A stretch of 64,000 bases of DNA. Origin: CAYOUV01 sp963790075 (lineage in GTDB: Bacteria; Chloroflexota; Anaerolineae; Anaerolineales; Villigracilaceae). The stretch is from contig CAWBNG010000007.1 in assembly GCA_963790075.1 (NCBI GenBank), positions 124,001 to 188,000 of the forward strand, read 5' to 3'. The position numbers and the translations under genes were made by a program. Below the pieces are notes generated by a model that was given only the letters and a program-made list of their open reading frames with translations, searched no databases and had not been told where the DNA came from. Each line of letters starts with the position of its first letter. Position 1 is the first letter of the stretch. This document shows, one piece after another, positions 43,415 to 51,198 of the stretch.

Positions 43415-44401
43415 TTATGAATTCTTTCGCCTGATAGTGGTCACGCTTTGAATTCCGATAGCGATCAAAGTCAATACACCAACGCCGATGCGGGTCCACC
43501 ATGAACTCAGCGTGCCATTGAACTGAAGGACGGAAACAATCGTTCCATGGATCATTACGCCAAACAAGGTGCCAATGACATTGCCAATGCCACCAAATAA
43601 TGAAGTTCCTCCTATCACTACAGCGGCAATGGAGTCAAGCTCCATACCGGTTGCAAACTGCCCATAACCTGCCAGCAATGACATGCTGAAGACAATCCCC
43701 CCCAGCGCTGAACAAAAACCGCTGAACGCATAAGCAAAAACTTTTGTACGAGGCACCGGTAGACCCATCAGGAGCGCAGATTGTTCGTTATTACCCAAGG
43801 CATAGATCGTGCGACCAAAGCGTGTGAAGAAGAGCAGGTAAATCGCTACCAGCAACATGATGGGACCAACCAAAGTGGTAGGATAGATGTACACTTTTTC
43901 CATGAACGGAATATAGATCGGTGTTAATGCTATCTTCTTATAAACTGGATCCTTAATGCCCACCGAACTCAGACTGATGATGTAAGCCAAGCCGCGTGCC
44001 AAGTAAAGACCCATCAAGGTCACAATAAAAGGCTGGACCTTAAGATATTGAATAATCCAACCCATCAGAGTCCCCAATGCAACGCCTATGACGATCATCA
44101 GTGGAATAACAAGGTACGGATTCGCCCCGCCCCGAAGCAATGCAGCGGAAGCGGTGCTAACCAGTGCAATCACCCCACCCACTGAAAGATCAATCCCGCC
44201 CCCGCCAGTCAGGATCACCACCGTCATCCCAATCGAAACCAGGAGCAGACTGCCGTCGTTGATAAACAGGTTGAAAAACACCTGTGGCTTCTGCATGGCG
44301 GGATACAGCCGGCCGCCTATAAAGTAGAGCAGGATGAAGACCGCAAAGGCTAACAGCACCGTACCGTGTCGCAAAAAGAAGAGTTTAGCTCGCTGTATCA
44401 T
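43415..44401 (-). CDS. Sugar ABC transporter permease (CUT2, YjfF-like)
   Basis: 328 residues with about ten helices. GGGGIDLSVGGVIALVSTASA and the later MELDSIAAVVIGGTSLFGGIGNVIGTLFG are the conserved segments of RbsC/YjfF permeases. The ATG at 44401 has AGGG at good distance and follows the previous stop by one base, so the longer frame to 44428 is not used. It forms the membrane channel with the neighbouring permease. Closest in style to the YtfT/YjfF pair of the galactofuranose-type system. Confidence 0.92.
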   Translation of the reverse strand: MIQRAKLFFLRHGTVLLAFAVFILLYFIGGRLYPAMQKPQVFFNLFINDGSLLLVSIGMTVVILTGGGGIDLSVGGVIALVSTASAALLRGGANPYLVIPLMIVIGVALGTLMGWIIQYLKVQPFIVTLMGLYLARGLAYIISLSSVGIKDPVYKKIALTPIYIPFMEKVYIYPTTLVGPIMLLVAIYLLFFTRFGRTIYALGNNEQSALLMGLPVPRTKVFAYAFSGFCSALGGIVFSMSLLAGYGQFATGMELDSIAAVVIGGTSLFGGIGNVIGTLFGVMIHGTIVSVLQFNGTLSSWWTRIGVGVLTLIAIGIQSVTTIRRKNS

Positions 44402-44402
44402 G

Positions 44403-45497
44403 TTAGGTCCCTGTATCATGTTGAGCATCTTTTCTTCGCTCGAACAATTGATTCATCAACCGGCGGGTGTAATCGGAGTAGAGCAAAATGACCGCCATGA
44501 CCAGTACTGCTTTGGCAGCTAAAAGGGCGTTGGCCGGCACCCCCAGGCTGTAGACTGTAACGGTGAAAGTCCAGATAACGACTGCGCTTATTATGCTGGC
44601 AAAGATGGAGAACCGTCCACCCATTAAAAAGGTTCCACCCATGACAACCGCCAGGATGGCATCCAGCTCATAGTACAGGCCATTGTTATTTCCATCCGCG
44701 CTGTGGACGTAAGAGCTGAGAATCAGGCCGGCAATGGCTCCACAAATTCCGCAGACGACATAGGCTAAGAGTTTGACGTTCTGTTCGTTAATGCCGCTGT
44801 AGTAAGCCGACCTGGCATTGGTTCCAACTGACTCCATGAACAAGCCGATGGAGGTCTTTCGCACCAACGCCCAAACCAGGATGAATACTAAAGCCACAAT
44901 GTAAATAGAGACTGGCAAACCCAGGATATAACCATTTCCAAACCAGTAATAGGGGGTGTAATAAATCGTCATGATCTGCCCATTCGTAATGAGTTGGGCA
45001 ATTCCACGACCTGCCACCATCAGGATCAACGTGGCAACCATCGGTGAGATTTTTGCTCTGGAAACAAGAAATCCGTTCCATAAACCGCATGCTGCGCCGG
45101 CCGCCAGGTCGGCCAGGATGATGAGCGGTAATGGAGTATTGGTAGCATTCCTGGTTAAAATCTCATTCGAGATCAACTTATTTCCCAGCGCCGGATTGAT
45201 CAATACGGTGCCCATTGCTCCCGAGATCGCGATCACGGCACCAACCGAGAGATCAATACCACCGGTTGCGATCACCAATGTCATTCCGATTGACACCAAA
45301 ATGAGCGGGGCCCCGTTATTGAAAATGTCAACGAGATTGCCATACAAATGTTTCCCGTACACGGGGTCCTGTATAATGCCGAGTTTGAAGAAACCTGGAT
45401 TTATGATGGCATTAAACAGCAGGATAATGAACCAGGCCATAAGCGGCCAGAATAACCGGCTATTACGGAATCGTCTAAGAAATGACATCTGTTTCAT
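44403..45497 (-). CDS. Sugar ABC transporter permease (CUT2, YtfT-like)
   Basis: 364 residues with about ten helices. IGMTLVIATGGIDLSVGAVIAISGAMG and YELDAILAVVMGGTFLMGGRFSI mark the CUT2 permease family. GGCAGGAGAATT before the ATG is an excellent Shine-Dalgarno. A 350-base gap with a hairpin separates it from the binding-protein gene upstream, so transport subunits are probably made at lower levels than the binding protein. Confidence 0.93.
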   Translation of the reverse strand: MKQMSFLRRFRNSRLFWPLMAWFIILLFNAIINPGFFKLGIIQDPVYGKHLYGNLVDIFNNGAPLILVSIGMTLVIATGGIDLSVGAVIAISGAMGTVLINPALGNKLISNEILTRNATNTPLPLIILADLAAGAACGLWNGFLVSRAKISPMVATLILMVAGRGIAQLITNGQIMTIYYTPYYWFGNGYILGLPVSIYIVALVFILVWALVRKTSIGLFMESVGTNARSAYYSGINEQNVKLLAYVVCGICGAIAGLILSSYVHSADGNNNGLYYELDAILAVVMGGTFLMGGRFSIFASIISAVVIWTFTVTVYSLGVPANALLAAKAVLVMAVILLYSDYTRRLMNQLFERRKDAQHDTGT

Positions 45498-45848
45498 AAT
45501 TCTCCTGCCATGGTAAGAATCAGGATCTGATCATCCGGGCTGCTAGAATGTTCAGCGACCCATTTACAGTCACGCAGTCCCCCATTTCGATCGCTAATTC
45601 GAAGTGCCTCTTTCATTATTTTTCGCCTGTCAATACTTCCTAAACGATGAAACTTATTCCTCGACATCATATTCAGGGCAATGTTGCTCTACTATAACTG
45701 GAACGTCTGCTGTGGGAATAATCTCTCTGTCAACATTATATATTCACCACATCTTGCGAGAGGGAAGCGGCGTATGGTTAGCGCCGCCTCCCTGTCTTTA
45801 CCAGATCAGTCCGCGCAGAGGTACGTAGACTTCAGACGACTGTCAGAT
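45498..45848. other. Gap between binding protein and permease genes
   Basis: 350 bases with no convincing gene. Apart from the hairpin at 45761-45793, nothing is recognised. The short frames here have poor composition and no ribosome sites. Confidence 0.5.
45761..45793 (-). terminator. Intercistronic hairpin (attenuator) after the sugar-binding protein gene
   Basis: A 12-base stem (AGGGAGGCGGCG with its partner, one G.U pair) and a nine-base loop, 56 bases after the binding-protein stop. No T-run follows, so it probably gives partial termination or mRNA protection. Confidence 0.6.
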
Positions 45849-46868
45849 TTAGTACTGACGAGTCGGCAGCAATTCGGCGGCTTTGTCTGGGTAATAAACC
45901 GTCTCGTTGGTGAGGGTTTCCGGGTCAACCGATTCGCCATTCATGATCTTCAAGCCCATGTCTGCTACTTGCGGTCCCAGCAACGGATTGCATTCGACAT
46001 CGGCCTGGAACCAGCCATCAACCATGGCTTGGAAGCCGCCACGCGTGCCATCCACAGAGACGATGAAGAGATCGCCAGGGTTGACGCCTGCAGCTTTCAA
46101 GGCCTCAATGGCACCGAGGCCCATATCATCATTGTGAATGAAGATGCCCTGGAAATCCGTACCAGCTTTGTATTTCTGCAGGAAAGCCTGCATTACAGGG
46201 AGAGCTTCAGCACGAGTGAAGTTGCCCGTCTGAGAATCGATGATCTCGATGTTGGAGTTGAGATCTTCGCGGAAGCCTTGTGCCCGGCCTACCGCTGCAC
46301 CGGAGCCTGTGGTACCCGAGAGTTCCAAAATCTTTGCGCCATCCGGGAATTGCTTGTTGAATTCGGCGGCAGCGCGTTTGCCCTCCAGCACCATATCAGA
46401 ACCGATGTGAGCCACATACAGGGATTTATCGGCACTGACCGAGCGATCAACAATGATGACCGGGATACCGGCATTGTGAGCCTCAGTTAAAACAGCATCC
46501 CAACCATCTTCAACCACTGGAGGCAGCGCAATGACACTCACACCCTGTTGGATGCAGGCACGTATGGCAGAGATCTGATTTTCCTGCTTCTGCTGGGCAT
46601 CGGAAAACACCAGCTTGAAGCCAAGCTGTGCGGCTGTATCCTTGAACGAAGCGGTATCGGCCGTGCGCCAGTCGCTCTCTGCGCCAAGTTGCGGGAAGCA
46701 CATTATCATGTCTGCATAGGTACAATTGGGGGCACAGGAGGCTTCGCCAAAGGCTTTTTCGGCGGCGGGCTGGGCAGCAGGAGCTTGAGTTGCAGCCCCC
46801 CCACAAGCCGTGAGTGCTATGGCTGCGACCATTACTATGCTAACCAGGAAAAGCAATTTCTTTTTCAT
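45849..46868 (-). CDS. Sugar ABC transporter substrate-binding lipoprotein (YtfQ-like)
   Basis: 339 residues. The lipoprotein signal MKKKLLFLVSIVMVAAIALTAC is followed by a periplasmic-binding-protein type 1 fold: SFKDTAAQLGFKLVFSDAQQKQENQISAIR, IALPPVVEDGWD, IPVIIVDRSV, FIHNDDMGLGAIEALKAAG, VSVDGTRGGFQAMVDG and NPLLGPQVADM. These are in the order seen in the YtfQ/RbsB group. It is presumed to bind L-arabinose or another pentose, or galactofuranose. AAGGAG precedes the ATG. It is first in the ABC operon. Confidence 0.92.
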   Translation of the reverse strand: MKKKLLFLVSIVMVAAIALTACGGAATQAPAAQPAAEKAFGEASCAPNCTYADMIMCFPQLGAESDWRTADTASFKDTAAQLGFKLVFSDAQQKQENQISAIRACIQQGVSVIALPPVVEDGWDAVLTEAHNAGIPVIIVDRSVSADKSLYVAHIGSDMVLEGKRAAAEFNKQFPDGAKILELSGTTGSGAAVGRAQGFREDLNSNIEIIDSQTGNFTRAEALPVMQAFLQKYKAGTDFQGIFIHNDDMGLGAIEALKAAGVNPGDLFIVSVDGTRGGFQAMVDGWFQADVECNPLLGPQVADMGLKIMNGESVDPETLTNETVYYPDKAAELLPTRQY

Positions 46869-47059
46869 TCTTCTCTCCTTATTGAGGATTTTAACTATTT
46901 CTCCTTACGGAGTTTTCGATGCGATATAATCTAGACAGCGAGGGATGCCCTCTAGTGGGCCTTTCTGCGCTCAGAGGCGCTTGCTTAAAGACTTCTAATC
47001 ACTGGGCAGGCGCTTCTCTTTTTTGAATTATGATCATTTGTTTTCCAGATTCACCTCCT

Positions 47060-48121
47060 TCATGCCATATGCTTTGAGCGCAAAGAACTCTGTCGTACCA
47101 CTAAAGTCGGGGCCAGCATGATTGATTTCGGTTCATTGGATTCCTCCCCTTTCCAGCCCGCCTCAATAATCTTAATTACCTCTTCTACAGCTATCTTAGC
47201 AATCTGATTCTGATCTTGTTGGATAGTTGTGAGGGGTGGCCAGAAATAGGCTGATTCCACCATGTTGTCAAAGCCAACAATGCCAAGATCCTCGGGAACT
47301 CTTAAGCCTTTTTGGCAGGCATGTTGCAAAACACTCAGTGCCATCTGGTCATTTGCGACAAATATGGCATCCATTTCGGGATATGTTTCAAAAAGTTTTT
47401 CCACCGCCTGAGCAGCGCTGGCAGACGACCAATTTCCCTCAGCCCAATACCTATCCAGAGGTTCAATCCCAACTTCCTTTACAGAATCCTGCCATGCAGC
47501 CATTCGCTGGCGGGCTTCCCACCAATCCAAAGGGCCTGAGATATGTCCTATGTTTCGATAGCCCTGATCGAACAGGTGAGACATTGCCATTCGTCCACCA
47601 CTATAATTATCCACGGACACAACAGGTATATTCTCCCGCGGCTTCATAGTAAGATAAACGACTGGGATCTCTAAATCCATTGGGAGTTCATTAATCCAAT
47701 TCCAATTCTCTCCCACCTCGGGAACTGCCCAAATGATCCCGTCCACATGGCGGGAGATAAACCCCTGAAATATGGGCACAATGTTATTCGCGTCAAACCT
47801 GGGTAATTCTTTCAAGAGCAAAGCATACCCGGTTTCTTCTGCCGCAGTTGTAATGCCGTTCAAAGTACGCGATGGGCCAATATATTTCAACCCGGCAGTA
47901 ACCACTCCCAGTGTGTAGCTGCGCTGGCGTATCAAACTCCTGGCCAAGGCACTGGGCCGATAACTTAATTGATCTATGACTTCTTGAACGCGTTTTCGAG
48001 TTCCTGGAGATACATCCGGTCGATTATTAATAACGCGTGATACCGTCTGCGTAGACACTCCCGCCGCAGAGGCAACTTGCTTAATTGTTGCTCGACCAGA
48101 TTTCAGATGCACCGATAGCAC
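47060..48121 (-). CDS. LacI family transcriptional regulator
   Basis: 353 residues. The N-terminal helix-turn-helix is ATIKQVASAAGVSTQTVSRVINNRPDVSPGTRKRVQEVI, with the LacI hinge YRPSALARSL. The remainder is a periplasmic-binding-like ligand domain (IGHISGPLDWWEARQRMAAW, AIFVANDQMALSVLQHA, VGFDNMVESAYFWPPLTTI). It probably represses the adjacent sugar ABC operon and the ara genes until sugar binds. GTG start at 48121, with AAAGG upstream. An operator-like array lies 12-59 bases before its start. Confidence 0.93.
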   Translation of the reverse strand: MLSVHLKSGRATIKQVASAAGVSTQTVSRVINNRPDVSPGTRKRVQEVIDQLSYRPSALARSLIRQRSYTLGVVTAGLKYIGPSRTLNGITTAAEETGYALLLKELPRFDANNIVPIFQGFISRHVDGIIWAVPEVGENWNWINELPMDLEIPVVYLTMKPRENIPVVSVDNYSGGRMAMSHLFDQGYRNIGHISGPLDWWEARQRMAAWQDSVKEVGIEPLDRYWAEGNWSSASAAQAVEKLFETYPEMDAIFVANDQMALSVLQHACQKGLRVPEDLGIVGFDNMVESAYFWPPLTTIQQDQNQIAKIAVEEVIKIIEAGWKGEESNEPKSIMLAPTLVVRQSSLRSKHMA

Positions 48122-48542
48122 TCCCGACCTTTGTTATCATTCCCGTTATCGTTCCCGTTATCGTTCCCGTTATCGATAACATAATAGCAAAAATTGAGGC
48201 GGAATTCAAGCGATAAATGTCATGTACAAAAAATGACATGTACATTAAGGTCAATTCACACTACTTCCACCACACAACCGTAGCGGATGTCCGTCCCCTA
48301 AAAGCGAACTGGTTGCCGTGCTTCCGCTGCCGAATTTTCATCTGGTAGCGTTTCAGCAAGCTCCCAATATATTTGGGTCGGCGGTTTCCCCGCGAGGATG
48401 CGCAGCTTCAGCCACCCCTACTCGAACAGCCACCGAGACCGCAAGGTGCTCCCAGCAGTTCTTGCGTTTATGATGGTACAATTAATTTGCACAGTTCGCA
48501 ATTTCACAAACCAGCATTAAAAATGCTGCGGAGGCAACAAAT
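48122..48542. other. Regulatory and non-coding region upstream of the LacI-type gene
   Basis: Besides the 48133-48180 array it has ATGTCAT/ATGACAT and two TGTACA-containing repeats near 48217-48255, and a 16-base match to the tRNA-linked repeat at 48376-48391. A small AGCATT/AATGCT hairpin lies just before the next gene. No gene is supported. Confidence 0.5.
48133..48180. promoter_or_regulatory. Array of LacI-type operator half sites
   Basis: GTTATC occurs at 48133, 48145, 48157 and 48169, exactly 12 bases apart, with CGTTCCC-type spacers. The last copy completes the perfect palindrome GTTATCGATAAC (48169-48180). Such a palindrome with a central CG is typical of LacI-family operators. Auto-regulation of the adjacent LacI-type gene is inferred. 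Confidence 0.7.
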
Positions 48543-48854
48543 ATGGCTCGTGCCAAGTATGACGGCGTGATCGAAGCGGTTCGCTACACTGCAAACGGGA
48601 AAATCGATTTTGTGCGCGCCTATAAACGCCACGGAGCGACTTTCTCAGACCGTGTTTTATTACGCCGAGGCGAATTACTCGAGCAATTAAAGAAAGGCCA
48701 GCAATTCGTAACTGGCCAACGCAAACAGTATTTGGGCAGCACCTTTGAGACTGGCAAAACGGTAAAATGGTCTTCGCAGAACGGCGAAGGTATCATCCTG
48801 ACGGATGGACAAACTTCCGAGCATGATTTTCTTAAATCGGTGCCCATGCTATAA
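48543..48854 (+). CDS. Small uncharacterised protein
   Basis: 103 residues, basic and beta-rich: YDGVIEAVRYTANGKIDFVRAYKRHGATFSDRVLLRRGELLEQLKKGQQFVTGQRKQYLGSTFETG. GGAGG lies eight bases before the ATG, so it is expressed. No family is recognised. The Arg/Lys content and the two small sheets could suit nucleic-acid binding, but that is a guess. It starts a four-gene plus-strand run ending with rnhB. Confidence 0.6.
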   Translation: MARAKYDGVIEAVRYTANGKIDFVRAYKRHGATFSDRVLLRRGELLEQLKKGQQFVTGQRKQYLGSTFETGKTVKWSSQNGEGIILTDGQTSEHDFLKSVPML

Positions 48855-48905
48855 ACCGGAACCGAGGCAGCTTCACCCGGAAAGCATTACCCAAAACGCA
48901 GACCA

Positions 48906-49838
48906 ATGAAAATTATCGACAAGACCCCATTTCAGGACGACCAAGGCGAGATCAACCTGTTCAACCGCATCCGCGCTACGTTGCAGTATGGGTTTAATTG
49001 GTATCCGGAACTGGAAGCTCAGAAAATCGTCGTTGGGCAGTTAGAAAAAGCGCTGGGAAAAGCCTTCGTCTTGTTCCACAACCAAACTCTGGGAGGCTCC
49101 GGCATCACCGTCCCCTTGATCCTGCTCGGACCGCCAGGGATTTACGTCATTCACGTTACTCACCTGCGTGGGGTTTACTGGGCCAAAGGTGATTCGTGGG
49201 GCAGCGCTTCAGGGTCACGCTTCCAACCTGCCGCGATCAACCTATTAAAACGCGCGGCCAGTCTAAGCCGAGCACTTGAAATCTTCTTAAAACGACAGGG
49301 ACTGGAAAATCTGCCCACCATTAAATCTTGCCTGATGGCATCCGATCCCGGTTTGCATGTCGTCTCTGTCCGTCCCCTGGTACGCGTGGTGATGAGCGAT
49401 GCAATAGAGCGCTTTGCCACCGGTTTTTCACAGGCCCACCCGGCGCTCAGCCCAGAGGCTGTTCACGAGTTGACAGATCGGATCGAAAATCCACGTCCTC
49501 CCCAACAAAAAACTCCGGTTGCACAAAACCTTACACAGAACAGAGAAACGCCTGTCTACATTCCAGAATCGATTTCGGGGTCACAAGAGATACCTGAAGA
49601 AACCACACAAACGGAGGCTGCGGCGACTTTTGATGTCGAACAGGTCGGTTTCGCATTCCAAGAAAATGAAACCAACGGAACCCAGCCACAAGTAGTGGCC
49701 AGTACAGCGCCCAAAAAGACATCCAACCTTATCCTGGGGATGAACGGGAAACAATTGGCCATATTAGGGGTCATCACGGCCATCGAAATCTGCGTCCTGA
49801 TCGGGTTAATCTTCATCATTCTATTCAACTACTCTTGA
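48906..49838 (+). CDS. Uncharacterised protein with NERD-like N-terminus and C-terminal membrane anchor
   Basis: 310 residues. About 1-180 resembles a nuclease-related (NERD) fold: GEINLFNRIRATL, LGKAFVLFHNQTL, VPLILLGPPGIYVIHVTHLRGVYW. The catalytic residues cannot be confirmed. A low-complexity acidic linker follows (about 195-265). One membrane helix lies at 282-307 (AILGVITAIEICVLIGLIFIIL), with the bulk of the protein on the cytoplasmic side. The stop overlaps the TTG start of the next gene. Confidence 0.6.
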   Translation: MKIIDKTPFQDDQGEINLFNRIRATLQYGFNWYPELEAQKIVVGQLEKALGKAFVLFHNQTLGGSGITVPLILLGPPGIYVIHVTHLRGVYWAKGDSWGSASGSRFQPAAINLLKRAASLSRALEIFLKRQGLENLPTIKSCLMASDPGLHVVSVRPLVRVVMSDAIERFATGFSQAHPALSPEAVHELTDRIENPRPPQQKTPVAQNLTQNRETPVYIPESISGSQEIPEETTQTEAAATFDVEQVGFAFQENETNGTQPQVVASTAPKKTSNLILGMNGKQLAILGVITAIEICVLIGLIFIILFNYS

Positions 49839-50563
49839 ACGAAATTTTTCTTTCCATTCTCATCCCGGCTCACAATGAGGAATATCGCCTGCCCCATACT
49901 TTGGAGCAGGTCTTCGCTTATTTAGAGAATCAATCCTATACGAGTGAAGTGATCATTATTGAAAATGGAAGCACCGACCGAACGTTTGAGGTCGCACAAG
50001 CCTTCCAACAAAATTACGCGTCTCTGCGTGTTTTTCAAAATGAAGAACGCGGCAAAGGGCTCGCCGTAAAGCGTGGTATCCGCGAAGCACAAGGCGAATA
50101 TATTTTTCTTTGTGATGCGGACTTGTCGATGCCGGCCGAAGAAATCCCCAAATTCCTGCCCCCGGCATGTACGAGCGATATTGCCATCGCCTCGCGCGAA
50201 GCTCCTGGCGCCATCCGTTACAACGAACCTTACTACCGCCACCTGGTGGGCCGCGTCTTCAACACCTTGATCCGCCTGCTGGTGCTACCCGACTTACAAG
50301 ATACACAGTGCGGGTTCAAGTGCTTGCGCGCCGACCTGGCTCGGAAAATCTTCAGTTCGCAAACACTTTTCGGCTGGGCGTTCGATGTTGAAATCCTGAC
50401 CATTGCCCACCATCGTGGTTATACTATTGTTGAAATACCCATTACCTGGTATTACAATCCGGGGAGTAAAATTAAAGTTTTGAGCGACTCGTTTCGAATG
50501 TTTTTAGATTTGCTGTCCATTCGACGCAACCTCCACAGGGGGCTTTACAATGACAAAAATTAA
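49835..50563 (+). CDS. Family 2 glycosyltransferase, dolichyl-phosphate-glucosyltransferase-like
   Basis: 242 residues. LSILIPAHNEEYRLPHTLEQVF opens a GT-A fold, ERGKGLAVKRGIREAQGEYIFLCDADLSMP carries the DxD-type metal site (DAD), and DTQCGFKCLRADLARKIF plus GWAFDVEILTIA are hallmarks of the ALG5/DPG-synthase group. It would transfer a sugar from a nucleotide donor to a polyprenyl phosphate. TTG start at 49835 overlaps the previous stop (TTGA). Its end overlaps rnhB by 14 bases. Confidence 0.87.
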   Translation: MNEIFLSILIPAHNEEYRLPHTLEQVFAYLENQSYTSEVIIIENGSTDRTFEVAQAFQQNYASLRVFQNEERGKGLAVKRGIREAQGEYIFLCDADLSMPAEEIPKFLPPACTSDIAIASREAPGAIRYNEPYYRHLVGRVFNTLIRLLVLPDLQDTQCGFKCLRADLARKIFSSQTLFGWAFDVEILTIAHHRGYTIVEIPITWYYNPGSKIKVLSDSFRMFLDLLSIRRNLHRGLYNDKN

Positions 50564-51170
50564 TCCGGATTTGTTTACCGAAGCCAAACTCTGGCGAGAG
50601 GGATTTCTACGTATCGGCGGCGTAGATGAAGCCGGACGTGGCGCCCTGGCAGGACCGGTTGCCGCTGCGGTCGTCATCCTGCCCCCCGATCGGGCAATGA
50701 CCCGTACCCTGGCCGGTGTCCGCGATTCCAAGCAGATGACCCCACTGCAGCGTGAACGCTGGGCTATTGAGATAAAAAAAACCGTCCTGAACTGGGCTGT
50801 TGGCCTGGCTACCCCAGTGGAGATCGACGAACTTGGGATCAGCGCGGCAACTCATCTGGCAGCTTATCGAGCCGTCAAACAGCTTCCGATCCTACCGGAT
50901 TATTTACTATTTGATTACCGCATTGAGCTTCCCGAAATTCCCATCCACCAGGCTTCTATCATCAAAGGGGATGTGCACTCCCTGACTATTGCCTGCGCTT
51001 CTGTATTGGCCAAGACCAGTCGAGACACGCTGGTGTGCCAGTTGGACCTGAAATATCCCGGTTATGGATTATCCAAACACAAAGGCTACGGGACAGAACA
51101 ACATCGTGCCGCGATCGAACAACTCGGCTATTCCCCAATTCACCGCAAAACATTCCACGTAAAAAATTAG
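50550..51170 (+). CDS. rnhB: Ribonuclease HII
   Basis: 206 residues. GGVDEAGRGALAGPVAAAVVIL holds the first catalytic Asp-Glu pair, VRDSKQMTPLQRE the substrate-binding segment, YLLFDY the third carboxylate, and IIKGDVHSLTIACASVLAKTSRD the fourth. YGLSKHKGYGTEQHRAAI is the conserved end. It removes ribonucleotides from DNA and RNA primers. It overlaps the glycosyltransferase gene by 14 bases. Confidence 0.96.
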   Translation: MTKINPDLFTEAKLWREGFLRIGGVDEAGRGALAGPVAAAVVILPPDRAMTRTLAGVRDSKQMTPLQRERWAIEIKKTVLNWAVGLATPVEIDELGISAATHLAAYRAVKQLPILPDYLLFDYRIELPEIPIHQASIIKGDVHSLTIACASVLAKTSRDTLVCQLDLKYPGYGLSKHKGYGTEQHRAAIEQLGYSPIHRKTFHVKN

Positions 51171-51198
51171 GGCTGGTTTTACTCCCGCCCCGCCACCC

